From positions 880,076 through 944,075 of the forward strand of contig NZ_JAHRWL010000002.1 of the NCBI RefSeq assembly GCF_019104745.1: DNA of 64,000 nucleotides. Direction: 5' to 3'. This document shows, in pieces, positions 45,431 to 54,557 of this stretch. The position numbers and the translations under genes were made by a program. The DNA comes from Thalassococcus arenae (GTDB taxonomy: Bacteria; Pseudomonadota; Alphaproteobacteria; Rhodobacterales; Rhodobacteraceae). The notes beneath the pieces were generated by a model. The model was not told the origin of the DNA and ran no database searches. It was given only the letters and a program-made list of their open reading frames with translations. How positions within the stretch are numbered: position 1 is the first letter of the stretch; each line of letters opens with the position of its first letter.

Positions 45431-46231
45431 TCAGGCCCAGTCGCCGCCCAGATCCGCCCGCGCGCGGTCGATCCAGTGTTCGCGCAACCAGCCGCAGGGT
45501 TTCGAGTAGCGGATCACCGACCCGGAATAACCTTCCAGCGCGTCGGTCATCTTGGGCCGGCCATGAAAGCAGACCACCCGCGCCTGTTCGGGCAAGCGTG
45601 GCGGGTGCAGGTAGTTTCCTGGAAACGGGTTACAGTCATACTTGAATGAAACCACCCAGTCATCTGGAATATATTTGAAAACGCCGTTGTCCATCGCCTT
45701 GTGCGACGTATAGCGCTGCTCCGATCCGCGGGCCTTTTCCACCTCGGCATACGGGTTCGCCGCCAGGTCGTCGTAAAGGAACCCGTGCAGGGCCGGATCA
45801 AAGCGGAAGACCGATCCATGCCCGGTGGGTCGGCCCTTGCGTTTCTCGGTCCAATCGTGCCGCATGGCGATGGTGCCGGGGGCCAGATCGTGGATGTCGT
45901 CCAGCGCGCCGGTGATCACGACGTCCAGATCGAAGCCCAGGACCGGGCCGTCGAGATCCGGCACCAGGCCCGGACGGAACAGCGAAACCTTGCGCATGGC
46001 GCCCTGGCGGTTGGCGACCGCCAGCGCAGCGGCCATCGGTTCGGCGAACGTTTCGACCGGCAGGTCCAGCACCTCGATATCCGGGTGCAGCCCGTCGGCA
46101 TGTTCGGTCATGCAGAAGAACCGCACCGGCCGCGCCATGTGCCGCCGCACGCCGGAATACAGCCGGTTGACGTATTCGGGGCCGAACAGCGCGCCCCATT
46201 TGATGCACATGATATTCGCAGACCTGGTCAT
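45431..46231 (-). CDS. Glycosyltransferase-like protein
   Basis: A 266-residue protein with features of retaining glycosyltransferases: CIKWGALFGPEYVNRLYSGVRRHMARPVRFFCMTEHADGLHPDIEVLDLP and a DLD metal-type motif in VLGFDLDVVITGALDDI. It resembles proteins annotated as glycosyltransferases of Rhodobacterales. It could modify capsule or lipid sugars; donor and acceptor are unknown. It stands alone between fabF and rsgA. Confidence 0.75.
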   Translation of the reverse strand: MTRSANIMCIKWGALFGPEYVNRLYSGVRRHMARPVRFFCMTEHADGLHPDIEVLDLPVETFAEPMAAALAVANRQGAMRKVSLFRPGLVPDLDGPVLGFDLDVVITGALDDIHDLAPGTIAMRHDWTEKRKGRPTGHGSVFRFDPALHGFLYDDLAANPYAEVEKARGSEQRYTSHKAMDNGVFKYIPDDWVVSFKYDCNPFPGNYLHPPRLPEQARVVCFHGRPKMTDALEGYSGSVIRYSKPCGWLREHWIDRARADLGGDWA

Positions 46232-46338
46232 GGCGTCCGCTTAGCCCTCTGCGCCCGCGCCCGCAAGGGTGGCGATCGGGCACCTTGCGCGGTCCGGCCC
46301 GCGGGCCTAGGCTGGGTCAGCCATTCGACGGAGGATTG

Positions 46339-46377
46339 ATGGAGATTGTCTCGTCCCTCCGGGCCGCGCACCGCTGA
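46339..46377 (+). CDS. Mini-ORF MEIVSSLRAAHR upstream of rsgA
   Basis: Twelve codons, with CGGAGG ending four bases before the ATG, a far better ribosome site than rsgA itself has. The peptide resembles the first residues of L36-type ribosomal proteins (M-x-V-x-SSL-x-x-x-x-R), but the following bases show no L36 in any frame. Its stop is 75 bases before the rsgA start. Confidence 0.35.
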   Translation: MEIVSSLRAAHR

Positions 46378-46452
46378 GGTGTCTGCCCGCGTCCCCTGCC
46401 CGGCCGCGCCATCGCGCCGCCGGCCCTTTGACGTTCGAACGGGAAACCCACG

Positions 46453-47466
46453 ATGACTGACTTCTCGCTGTCCGACCTGGGCTGGTCGGATTTCTTTGCC
46501 CGGCAAGTGACGGATGACGCCCTGACGCCGGCCCGCCTGACGCAGGTTCAGCGCGACCGGCTGATGGCGCTCGGCACCGATGGTCCGCTGACGCTGGTTC
46601 CGACCGACAGCACCGGAGACTACGCCGTCGGCGACTGGGTGCTGCACGATGGCACCCATGCGCTGCACCGGCTTGACCCGCAGACCGACCTGGCGCGCAA
46701 GGCCGCCGGACATGACGCCCACCGCCAGCGCATCGCCGCCAATGTCGACACCATCGCCGTGGTCACAAGTTGCAACGCCGATTTCAACATCGCCCGGCTT
46801 GAACGCTACCTGGCGCTGATCGCCGCCTCGGGCGCATTGCCGCTGATCGTGCTGACCAAGGCCGACCAGACCGATCCGTCCGACTATGCCGCCAAGGCGC
46901 GGAAACTGTCGCCGCTGGCCAGCGTGATCGCGCTGAACGCCAAGGACGCAGATGACGCACGCCGGCTGGAAGCGTGGTGCAAGAACGGCAAGACGCTGGC
47001 GCTGGTCGGCTCTTCGGGCGTGGGCAAGACCACCCTGCGCAACGCCCTGACGGGCGAGACCGAGGCGACGCAAGCGATCCGCGCGGACGATGCAAAGGGC
47101 CGTCACACCACGACCTTCCGGGCATTGGTGCCGACGCTGGCCCGCGGCTGGCTGGTGGACACGCCGGGAATGCGGGAATTGCAGATGGCCGACGCGCAGG
47201 ACGGCATCGCGGCGGTCTTCGAGGATATCGAGGATCTGGCCGCGCAGTGCCGGTTCAACGATTGCGCGCATGGGCCCGAGCCGGGATGCGCGGTTCAGGC
47301 GGCGGTCGCCGAAGGCGCGCTCGATCCCGACAGGCTGGCGCGGTGGGAAAAGCTCAGGCGCGAGGATGCGCACAACAGCGCCACGGTCGCCGAAAGCCGG
47401 GCGCGCGGCAAGGCGTTCGGCAAGATGGTGAAAACCATCATGGCCGACAAGAAACGCGGACGCTGA
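46453..47466 (+). CDS. rsgA: Small-subunit biogenesis GTPase RsgA
   Basis: A 337-residue circularly permuted GTPase. Motifs appear in the permuted order: G4 VLTKADQTD, G5-like ALNAKDADD, G1 LVGSSGVGKTTLRNAL, and G3 VDTPGMREL. The C-terminal zinc finger is CRFNDCAHGPEPGCAV followed by LRREDAHNSATV. An N-terminal OB-fold (about 1-80) binds the 30S subunit. RsgA checks late 30S maturation. GGGAAACCCACG before the ATG is only a weak ribosome site; a well-primed mini-ORF lies upstream. Confidence 0.94.
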   Translation: MTDFSLSDLGWSDFFARQVTDDALTPARLTQVQRDRLMALGTDGPLTLVPTDSTGDYAVGDWVLHDGTHALHRLDPQTDLARKAAGHDAHRQRIAANVDTIAVVTSCNADFNIARLERYLALIAASGALPLIVLTKADQTDPSDYAAKARKLSPLASVIALNAKDADDARRLEAWCKNGKTLALVGSSGVGKTTLRNALTGETEATQAIRADDAKGRHTTTFRALVPTLARGWLVDTPGMRELQMADAQDGIAAVFEDIEDLAAQCRFNDCAHGPEPGCAVQAAVAEGALDPDRLARWEKLRREDAHNSATVAESRARGKAFGKMVKTIMADKKRGR

Positions 47467-47475
47467 GCACGGCAA

Positions 47476-47497
47476 GCCCCGGTCGATGAACCGGGGC
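47476..47497. terminator. Bidirectional hairpin between rsgA and M20 gene
   Basis: GCCCCGGT-CGATGA-ACCGGGGC forms an 8-bp stem with a 6-base loop between two convergent genes. There is no T-run. It can end or protect transcripts from both directions. Confidence 0.55.
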
Positions 47498-47505
47498 GGC
47501 CGGGA

Positions 47506-48669
47506 TCAGGTGGCGGGCATGCGCCGTTCGACCACCTCGGCCCACCACGAACATCCCGCGGGGATCGCGTCATCGTTGAAATTGTAGGCTGGGTGATGAA
47601 CATGCGCGGTATCGCCGTTGCCCACGAGGATATACGCGCCGGGCCGGGATTCCAGCATGAAGGCGAAATCCTCGCCACCCATGACCAGCGGCGCCTCTTC
47701 GCAATCGCCCGACACGGCGCGGGCCGCTTCGGCCGCGAATTCGGTCTGCGCGTCATGGTTCACCATGACCGGATAGTTGCGCTTGTAGTCGACCTTGGCC
47801 GTCGCGCCGAAGGCGGCGGCGATGCCCGAGCAGATCGCGTTGATCCGGTCCTCGGCGAGGTCGCGGTTTTCGGGGCTGAGCGTGCGCACGGTTCCGCGCA
47901 GCTGCACCCGCTGCGGGATCACGTTGAAGGCGGTCGACGAGGTCTCGAACGAGGTGATCGACACCACGATCTGGCTGACCGGGTCGGCGTTGCGGCTGGC
48001 GATGGTCTGCAGCGCGGTGACGATCTGGGCGGCGCAGACGGTGGGGTCAACGGTTTCATGCGGCTTGGCGGCGTGGCCACCCCTGCCCTCGATCACGATG
48101 TCCAGCAGGTCGGCCGAGGCAAAGAAGGCGCCGGGCCGGATCGCAAAGCTGCCCACCGGCCGACCCGGCCAGTTGTGCATCCCATAGACTTCCTGGATGC
48201 CGAAACGCTCCATCATGCCGTCATCGACCATCTCGCGGCCACCGCCGCCGCCTTCTTCGGCGGGTTGGAAGATCACGACCGCGGTGCCGTCGAAATTGCG
48301 CGTCTCGGCCAGGTATTGCGCCGCCCCCAGCAGCATCGCGGTGTGGCCGTCATGGCCGCAGGCATGCATGGCACCGGCGGTCTTGGAGGCATAGGGCACC
48401 CCGGTCGCTTCCTCGATCGGCAGTGCGTCCATGTCGGCGCGCAGACCCACCACCTTGCCCGAGCCGGTCTGTCTGCCCTTGATGACGCCCACAACGCCGG
48501 TGCGGCCGATCCCTTCGACCACCTCGTCGCAGCCGAAGGCGCGCAGCTTTTCGGCGACCAGCGCGCTGGTGCGATGGGTGTCGAATTGCAGTTCCGGGTG
48601 TTCGTGGATGTCGCGGCGCCAGGCGGTGATGTCGGCATGCAGTTCGGCCAGGCGGTTCTTGACGGGCAT
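47506..48669 (-). CDS. M20 peptidase/amidohydrolase (hippurate-hydrolase type)
   Basis: A 387-residue metallopeptidase of the M20D group. Metal-binding segments are visible: GLRADMDALPIEEATG, MHACGHDGHTAML, FQPAEEGGGGGREMVDDG and the C-terminal VMGGEDFAFMLE. A dimerisation domain separates two halves. It hydrolyses N-acyl amino acids or hippurate-like amides. The ATG gives the family start (MPVKNRLAELHADITAWRRDIHEHPEL). GGAGCC precedes it. It is the last gene of the peptide operon. Confidence 0.92.
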   Translation of the reverse strand: MPVKNRLAELHADITAWRRDIHEHPELQFDTHRTSALVAEKLRAFGCDEVVEGIGRTGVVGVIKGRQTGSGKVVGLRADMDALPIEEATGVPYASKTAGAMHACGHDGHTAMLLGAAQYLAETRNFDGTAVVIFQPAEEGGGGGREMVDDGMMERFGIQEVYGMHNWPGRPVGSFAIRPGAFFASADLLDIVIEGRGGHAAKPHETVDPTVCAAQIVTALQTIASRNADPVSQIVVSITSFETSSTAFNVIPQRVQLRGTVRTLSPENRDLAEDRINAICSGIAAAFGATAKVDYKRNYPVMVNHDAQTEFAAEAARAVSGDCEEAPLVMGGEDFAFMLESRPGAYILVGNGDTAHVHHPAYNFNDDAIPAGCSWWAEVVERRMPAT

Positions 48670-48748
48670 CGGACGGCTCCTTTTGGTGTTCAAGCACTGC
48701 ACCCGAAGTGGACCCCCTCTGCCTGTTCGTCAAGACACGAGGAGCCGA

Positions 48749-50092
48749 TTACAGGTTCGGACCGGGGCGCAGTTTGGTTCCCGCTGCAAAGCGCGCCAGG
48801 GCAAAACGCGTCAGATCGTGATCCGGCGCCTGCCCCGCCGCCATGTCGGCCAGGATGCGTCCGAAGGCCGGACCGATGCCGAAGCCGTGGCCGCACATGC
48901 CGGTGGCGACGATCAGGCCGGGCAGCTTGGCCACCCGGTCGACCGCCGGGACGACATCGGGCAGCACATCGATCATGCCGGCCCAGGCGGCCCGCAGATC
49001 GACCCGGCCCAGCGATGGCCAGGCCTGGGCAAAGCGGCGGCGGATCTCCTCGACCTTTTCGGCGGCGGGCGCGGGGTTCAGGATGCGCATCCGCTCGAAC
49101 GGGCTGATTTCATCGCCAGTCCAGAACCGGGGGGTCGTGAACGCGTCGGGAAAACCGCGCGGCGAGCGCAAGCGCAGATGCACGTCGAAAGCGCCGGTCA
49201 TCGCCAGCGGCAAATAGCGGCGCGCATGGCGCATCGCATCCGGCCCCAGGAACAGCTCGGAATAGGCCGCCGGCGCCAGCGTGTAGCCGCCGTCGTCGCG
49301 CGGCCGGAATGCCAGCCGGTCATCGACCCCTGCACCGGGCACGATCTGCGGCAAGGGGCCGGTGGCCATCGCGGTCGCGCGCACCGACAATTGCGGCAGG
49401 TCGATGCCGTGGCGGCGCAGGAACAGCGCCGACCAGGCGCCGCCCGCAAGAACGACCTGGTCGCAGGCGATGCGGCCCGCCTCGGTCGTCACCCCGGCCA
49501 CCCGGCCCGCCGCGCGATCCAGGCTGCGCACCGCGCAGCGTTCGATCAGCGTCGCCCCGGCTTCGCGCGCAAGCCGCGCCAGTTCCGGCACCGCCACCCA
49601 CGGCTCGGCCTTGAGATCGGTGGGCGTGTGCAGCGCCCCGATCCAGGGCATGGCCGGCTCGCCCATCAGCGTTCGGGTTTCGGCGCGGTCCAGCAGGCGC
49701 GACGACACGCCCAGCGGCCGCGCGGCGTCCAGCCAGCCGGAAAACCGCGCCAATTGCGCCTCGGTCCGCGCCAGATAGCTGACACCCACCGCCCGTAGCC
49801 CCAGTCTTCCCCGGCATTCAACGTTCAGGTCGTGCCACAGCCGCTGCGCCTCGAGCGCGATGGGCACCTCGTCGAGATCCCGGCCCTGAACCCGGATCCA
49901 GCCCCAGTTGCGGCTGGATTGTTCGGCCGCGACCCGGCCCTTTTCGCACAACACCACGCCAAGCCCGCGCCGTGCCGCGTAAAGCGCGGTGGCCACGCCG
50001 ATCACCCCGCCACCGATGATGACAAGGTCGGCCCGGTCCGGCAACGGTCCGGCGAATGCCACCGGTCCGGAATCCTGGAACGGGAATGTCAC
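48749..50092 (-). CDS. FAD-dependent amino-acid/amine oxidoreductase (DadA-like)
   Basis: A 447-residue DAO-family flavoprotein. The FAD motif is LVIIGGGVIGVATALYAARRGLGV (GxGxxG) and the C-terminal part holds VATGMCGHGFGIGPAFGRILADMA. It likely oxidises D-amino acids or other amines. The start is GTG 50092 within a GTGA overlap with the argE-like gene. Its position with M20 peptidases and a peptide transporter fits amino-acid catabolism. Confidence 0.88.
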   Translation of the reverse strand: MTFPFQDSGPVAFAGPLPDRADLVIIGGGVIGVATALYAARRGLGVVLCEKGRVAAEQSSRNWGWIRVQGRDLDEVPIALEAQRLWHDLNVECRGRLGLRAVGVSYLARTEAQLARFSGWLDAARPLGVSSRLLDRAETRTLMGEPAMPWIGALHTPTDLKAEPWVAVPELARLAREAGATLIERCAVRSLDRAAGRVAGVTTEAGRIACDQVVLAGGAWSALFLRRHGIDLPQLSVRATAMATGPLPQIVPGAGVDDRLAFRPRDDGGYTLAPAAYSELFLGPDAMRHARRYLPLAMTGAFDVHLRLRSPRGFPDAFTTPRFWTGDEISPFERMRILNPAPAAEKVEEIRRRFAQAWPSLGRVDLRAAWAGMIDVLPDVVPAVDRVAKLPGLIVATGMCGHGFGIGPAFGRILADMAAGQAPDHDLTRFALARFAAGTKLRPGPNL

Positions 50093-51249
50093 CGCAGACC
50101 GTCCAGCAGGTTTTCCATGAAACGCTGTCCGGCCTCGAACTGCGCCACGGTGATGAATTCGTCGGGCTGATGGGCAACGGCGATATCGCCCGGCCCGCAG
50201 ACCACGGCGTGATAGCCGGCGCTCTGGAAATGGCTGGCCTCGGTGCCGTAGCTGACGAAATTGTCGGAATTGTCGCCGGTCAGGCGGCGGGCCAGGGCCT
50301 CGGCGCTGTTGGCCTCGGTCGGTGCGAAGGGCGGCAGGGCAAAGCTTTCGCTGATCTCGATCCAGGCTTCGGGCCGGACCGCGCGCATCTGCGCGGTCAA
50401 CCCGTCCACCTGCGCCGCGAACCGGGCGCGCCAGTGGTCCAGCGTTTCGCCCGGCACGACGCGGAACCCGAAGCCGAACTCGCAATCCTTGGCGCTGATG
50501 TTGTGCGCGGTGCCACCGCGGATCTGGCCGATATGGGCGTTGGTATAGGGCGGATCGAACAGGGCGGCCATCGCGGCCGGTTTCGCGGCAGCGGCCTGGT
50601 CGTTCAGCCGATTGGCCCAATCGATCAGCTTGGCGCCCCACATGATCGCGCTGACGCCCCTGTGCAGCATCGAGGAATGGATTTCAAAGCCATGCACATG
50701 CACCCACCAGGTCACGCCGCCCTTGTGCCCGGTGACGACGCGCATGCCGGTCGGCTCGCCGACGATCACATCGGTTGCGCGCGGCAGGTCCGCCATGGCG
50801 GCGATCAGTGGCGGGGCGCCGGCGCAGCCGATTTCCTCGTCATAGCTCAGCGCCAGTTGCAGCGGGCGGGCAATACCGCGCTGCTGCGCCTCGACCGCCG
50901 CCCAGATCGCCAGCGCGTCGAACCCCTTCATGTCGGTCGTGCCGCGCCCGTAAAGCCGCCCGTCCCTTTCGGTCACCTCGAAGGGCGGCACGGTCCAGCC
51001 CTGACCATCCACGGGCACCACGTCGGTATGGCCCGACAGCACCACGCCGCCATCCACCCTGGGCCCGACATGGGCATAAAGGGCGGCCTTGCGGGGATCG
51101 TCCGGCTTGACGTGGCGGTGCACCTCGACGCCATGCGCAGACAGGTAGTCCTGCACCCAGTCGATCAGCGGCAGGTTGGTGTCGCGGCTGACGGTGGGAA
51201 ATCCGACGAGGCGGTCCAGGATAGCGCGGGGGGACAGGCGGTCGGTCAT
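50089..51249 (-). CDS. argE: Acetylornithine deacetylase/M20 family (ArgE-like)
   Basis: A 386-residue M20A metallohydrolase. It shows LSGHTDVVPVDGQGWTVPPFE, GRGTTDMKGFDALAIWAAVE and LSYDEEIGCAGAPPLIA, the conserved zinc-binding elements, plus the dimerisation domain with VWWVHVHG-like GVTWWVHVHG. It removes an acetyl group from N-acetylornithine or a related amide. The gene overlaps both neighbours by four bases. Given the operon context, broader deacylase activity is possible, so the symbol is tentative. Confidence 0.85.
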   Translation of the reverse strand: MTDRLSPRAILDRLVGFPTVSRDTNLPLIDWVQDYLSAHGVEVHRHVKPDDPRKAALYAHVGPRVDGGVVLSGHTDVVPVDGQGWTVPPFEVTERDGRLYGRGTTDMKGFDALAIWAAVEAQQRGIARPLQLALSYDEEIGCAGAPPLIAAMADLPRATDVIVGEPTGMRVVTGHKGGVTWWVHVHGFEIHSSMLHRGVSAIMWGAKLIDWANRLNDQAAAAKPAAMAALFDPPYTNAHIGQIRGGTAHNISAKDCEFGFGFRVVPGETLDHWRARFAAQVDGLTAQMRAVRPEAWIEISESFALPPFAPTEANSAEALARRLTGDNSDNFVSYGTEASHFQSAGYHAVVCGPGDIAVAHQPDEFITVAQFEAGQRFMENLLDGLR

Positions 51250-52175
51250 GAAGGGTCCTGTGGGTCAAAGCGGAAATCGGCCACGACGGGATGATGGTCC
51301 GATGGCCAGACCCCGTCAAACCGGCTTTGCAGCACATGACGCGCGCCATCGTCGCGCAGGCCCGCCGCCGCGACGTGATCGATGGCACCGAACAGGTGCA
51401 GGCCACGGTCGAAATGGTAGGTGGTCCGACCCATGCGGGGAAAGTCGAAACCCAAGGCGCGCAGAGGGTCCAGCAGCGGTGAGCCGGACAGCACGTTGAA
51501 ATCTCCCAGCACGATCATCGGGTGGCCGTCGGCGTTCAGCGCGACCGCCCGCTCGGCCACCAGCGCCAGCGATCGCCGCCGGTTGTCGCGGCTGAAGGCG
51601 TCGGTGTGCAGGTTCACCAGCAGAAACGGTCCCCGATCGCCCGCAAACGACACCCACGACGCGAATGCCGGATACGAGCCGTCGTAGGTGCGCGAATAGA
51701 TCGCGTCGGGCGTGTCGGAGAAGAAAAACCACCCCTGATCCTGCACCGTCAGCCGGTCGGGGCGGTAAAACACCGGTTGGGTGGACGGAAAGACCCGCCA
51801 GTCGCCAGACGCCGCCACGGCATAGTCAGGGTTGCGCTTCTGCAGCCAGTCACGCGCCAGATTGATCGAACCGTCCGAGCCCCGGCGAAAGCTCTCCATT
51901 TCCTGAAAGGCGACGATATCGGCATCGAGCGCCTTGAAGGCCGCGTCCATCGCGTGCTTGCGCCGATGCCAGTCACCTTCGGACCAGCGACCTTCATCCT
52001 GGCCGAGCACGATGTAATGCACGTTGAAGCTGACCACACGCAGCGCATCCGCCGGCCGTTCGGGCAACGCGCCGCCGCTCAGCCGGACGTGCTGGCAGCC
52101 CAACACAAGCAAGACCAGCGCCAGGCCGAAAAACACCCGGCGCCTTGCCGGACGGCGTGGCTGCACCCGGATCAC
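51246..52175 (-). CDS. Endonuclease/exonuclease/phosphatase (EEP) family protein
   Basis: A 309-residue EEP-fold protein. It begins at GTG 52175 with a hydrophobic start (VFFGLALVLLVLGCQHV) that may be a lipoprotein signal, the Cys at residue 27 being the putative lipid site, though the position -2 residue is not typical. Catalytic motifs are VVSFNVHY, FQEMESF, VNLHTDAF, VLGDFNVLSGS and SDHHPVVADF. The substrate is unknown; such envelope proteins can be phosphodiesterases. It lies between cobU and argE in the operon with GTGA and ATGA overlaps. Confidence 0.83.
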   Translation of the reverse strand: MIRVQPRRPARRRVFFGLALVLLVLGCQHVRLSGGALPERPADALRVVSFNVHYIVLGQDEGRWSEGDWHRRKHAMDAAFKALDADIVAFQEMESFRRGSDGSINLARDWLQKRNPDYAVAASGDWRVFPSTQPVFYRPDRLTVQDQGWFFFSDTPDAIYSRTYDGSYPAFASWVSFAGDRGPFLLVNLHTDAFSRDNRRRSLALVAERAVALNADGHPMIVLGDFNVLSGSPLLDPLRALGFDFPRMGRTTYHFDRGLHLFGAIDHVAAAGLRDDGARHVLQSRFDGVWPSDHHPVVADFRFDPQDPS

Positions 52176-52723
52176 GCGCTCTGTCCAGCTTCGGTCTTGA
52201 GAACCAGGGGCAGGCCTGCCGCAATGAAATAGACTTGCGCCGCCACCGTTGCGACGGCTTGGTTCAGCCGCCCGGCATTATCGCGAAAGGCGCGCGCCAT
52301 CGGATTGTCGGGCACGATGGACAGGCCGACCTCGTTCGACACCAGGATCACCGGGCCGCGTGCCGCCTGAATAGCGGCGCATAACGCATTGGCACGGCTG
52401 GAAACATCGGCATCCGCCATCATCAGGTTTGACAACCAGAGCGTCAGGCAATCGGCCACGACGACGCGCCCCGGCGCGGCCTGTGCGGCGATCGAGTCTT
52501 CCAGCGCCAACGGTTCCTCGATCACCGCCCAGCCCGCTGCGCGGTCGGCCCGGTGGCGGGCGATGCGGGCGGCCATTTCATCGTCGCCCGCCTGCGCCGT
52601 GGCGATCAGCATCCGGTCGCCCTGCCCGGCCAGCCGTTCGGCGAATCCCGACTTGCCCGACCGCGCGCCGCCCAGCACCAGCACCGCGCCGCGCGGCGGC
52701 AAAGGCCCTGCCGCCGGGGTCAC
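52172..52723 (-). CDS. cobU: Adenosylcobinamide kinase / phosphate guanylyltransferase CobU
   Basis: A 183-residue bifunctional enzyme of cobalamin lower-ligand attachment. It has a P-loop VLGGARSGKSGFAERLA, VVADCLTLWLSNLM (conserved DCLTLW), and LVSNEVGLSIVPDNPMARAFRDNAGRLNQAVA, which are diagnostic. The start is GTG. It follows the ABC ATPase after four bases and overlaps the EEP gene. Its presence within a peptide-utilisation operon is unusual; no B12 riboswitch is seen. Confidence 0.94.
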   Translation of the reverse strand: MTPAAGPLPPRGAVLVLGGARSGKSGFAERLAGQGDRMLIATAQAGDDEMAARIARHRADRAAGWAVIEEPLALEDSIAAQAAPGRVVVADCLTLWLSNLMMADADVSSRANALCAAIQAARGPVILVSNEVGLSIVPDNPMARAFRDNAGRLNQAVATVAAQVYFIAAGLPLVLKTEAGQSA

Positions 52724-52727
52724 GGGA

Positions 52728-54557
52728 TCAATAGCCGCTGTCGGAAGTCAGCACGAAATGGCCCGGCTCGATCTCGGCATATTCCGAGCGACCCGGCTCG
52801 TAGCCGGCGGGATGGATCGGCGACGGGATCGGCTTGAAATTCAGGTCCTTCTCGGACTTGCGCTGGCGCGGATCGGCCACCGGCACGGCCGACATAAGCG
52901 CCTTGGTATAGGGATGCTGGGGGTTCTCGAACACCGATCGGCGCGGCCCCAATTCCACGATGCGGCCCAGATACATCACGCCCACGTTGTGGCTGACCCG
53001 TTCGACCACGGCCATGTCATGGCTGATGAACAGGTAGGACAGCCCCAGATCGGCCTGCAATTCCATCATCAGGTTCAGAACCTGCGCCTGCACCGACACG
53101 TCCAGCGCCGACACCGCTTCGTCGGCGACGATCAGCTTGGGGTTCAGCGCCAGGGCGCGGGCGATGGCGATCCGCTGGCGCTGGCCGCCCGACAGTTCGT
53201 GCGGGAACCTGCGCATGAAGCTGCGCGGCAACTCCACCCGGTCGAACAGGTTGGCGACCTTGTCCATCACGGCACTGCCGGTCGCCGTCTTGAAGTTGTG
53301 GATCGGTTCGGCCACCTGGTCGCACAATTGCATCTGCGGGTTCAGGCTGGCGAAGGGGTCCTGAAAGATCATCTGCATGTCGCGCCGGGCTTCGCGCAAT
53401 TCCGACTGCGAAAGAGCCATGATGTCTGTGCCGTCCAGGTCGATCTTGCCCGAAAGCGGCTCGACCAGGCGCAGGATCGACCGGCCCGCGGTGGACTTGC
53501 CGCAGCCCGACTCGCCCACCAGGCTCAGCGTCTGGCCCTTGTTGATCGTGAAGGACACGTCCTCGGTCGCGTGCACGTTGGCGATGTGGCGCCGGAAAAA
53601 GCCGCCGCGCACCGGGAAGCGGGTGATCAGGTTTTCCACCTTCAGCAGCGGCGTGTCGGTGCCGGGGATCGGTTTGATCTCGTCCTGTTCGTGCCCCAGA
53701 AGGCGCATCGGTTCGGGCAGGTCCTTGCCTGTCATCTCGCCCAGCTTGGGCACGGCGGCCAGCAGCGCCTTGGTATAGGGGTGCTGCGGGTTCTCGAAGA
53801 TCTGCTCGACCGGCCCTTCTTCGACCTTGTTGCCGCGGAACATGACCACCACGCGGTCTGCCATCTGCGCCACGACCGCCATGTCATGCGTGATGAACAT
53901 CACCGCGGTGCCGGTCTCGCGCTTGAGCCGGTCCATCAGCGCCAGGATTTCCGCCTGGATCGTGACGTCCAGCGCCGTGGTGGGTTCGTCTGCGATCAGC
54001 AGCCGCGGCTTGCAGGCCAGCGCCATCGCGATCACCACCCGCTGGCGCATGCCGCCGGACAGTTCGTGCGGATATTGCTTGAGCCGGCGTTCCGGTTCAG
54101 GGATGCGCACCTGGTTCATCAATTCCAGCGCCCGCGCCTCGGCCTGGCGCTGCGACATCCCGCGGTGCACGCGCAGGCCTTCGGTCAATTGCCGGCCCAC
54201 CGTGAAGACCGGGTTCAGCGCGGTCATCGGCTCCTGGAAGATCATCCCGATCTCGTTGCCGCGAATCGTGCGCATCAGGTCGGGACCGGCTTTCGCCAGA
54301 TCCAGTTCGTCGCCATCCTTGCGGTCGAACAGCAACCGGCCATTGGCGATCTCGCCGCCGCCATATTCGACCAGCCGCATCAGCGACAGCGACGAAACCG
54401 ACTTGCCCGAGCCGGATTCGCCAACGATGCAAACGGTTTCCCCGGGTCCGACCTCGAAACTGACGTCCTCGACCCCGGTCACCACGCCGTCCTTGGTCTG
54501 GAACTCGACGCGGAGCTTCTCGAACCGGGCGATGGGGGTGGCGGCGGTGTCCAGCAT
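52728..54557 (-). CDS. Peptide ABC transporter ATP-binding protein (double domain)
   Basis: A 609-residue protein with two complete ABC domains. First: Walker A GESGSGKSVSS, signature LSGGMRQRV, Walker B LLIADEPTTALD. Second: GESGCGKSTAG, LSGGQRQRI, LIVADEAVSALD. Both end in oligopeptide-type C-terminal extensions (PYTKALLAAVP; PYTKALMSAVP). It powers the divergent binding-protein/permease system. The frame runs 222 bases further upstream, but the conserved start MLDTAATPIARFEKLRVEF fits. Candidate -35 TTGACA lies upstream on the minus strand. Confidence 0.93.
   Translation of the reverse strand: MLDTAATPIARFEKLRVEFQTKDGVVTGVEDVSFEVGPGETVCIVGESGSGKSVSSLSLMRLVEYGGGEIANGRLLFDRKDGDELDLAKAGPDLMRTIRGNEIGMIFQEPMTALNPVFTVGRQLTEGLRVHRGMSQRQAEARALELMNQVRIPEPERRLKQYPHELSGGMRQRVVIAMALACKPRLLIADEPTTALDVTIQAEILALMDRLKRETGTAVMFITHDMAVVAQMADRVVVMFRGNKVEEGPVEQIFENPQHPYTKALLAAVPKLGEMTGKDLPEPMRLLGHEQDEIKPIPGTDTPLLKVENLITRFPVRGGFFRRHIANVHATEDVSFTINKGQTLSLVGESGCGKSTAGRSILRLVEPLSGKIDLDGTDIMALSQSELREARRDMQMIFQDPFASLNPQMQLCDQVAEPIHNFKTATGSAVMDKVANLFDRVELPRSFMRRFPHELSGGQRQRIAIARALALNPKLIVADEAVSALDVSVQAQVLNLMMELQADLGLSYLFISHDMAVVERVSHNVGVMYLGRIVELGPRRSVFENPQHPYTKALMSAVPVADPRQRKSEKDLNFKPIPSPIHPAGYEPGRSEYAEIEPGHFVLTSDSGY

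Noticed and set aside
46378-46452. Remnant of a ribosomal protein L36 gene after the MEIVSSLRAAHR mini-ORF.
   Set aside because: All three frames after the stop were read and none shows the Cys/Arg-rich L36 continuation.
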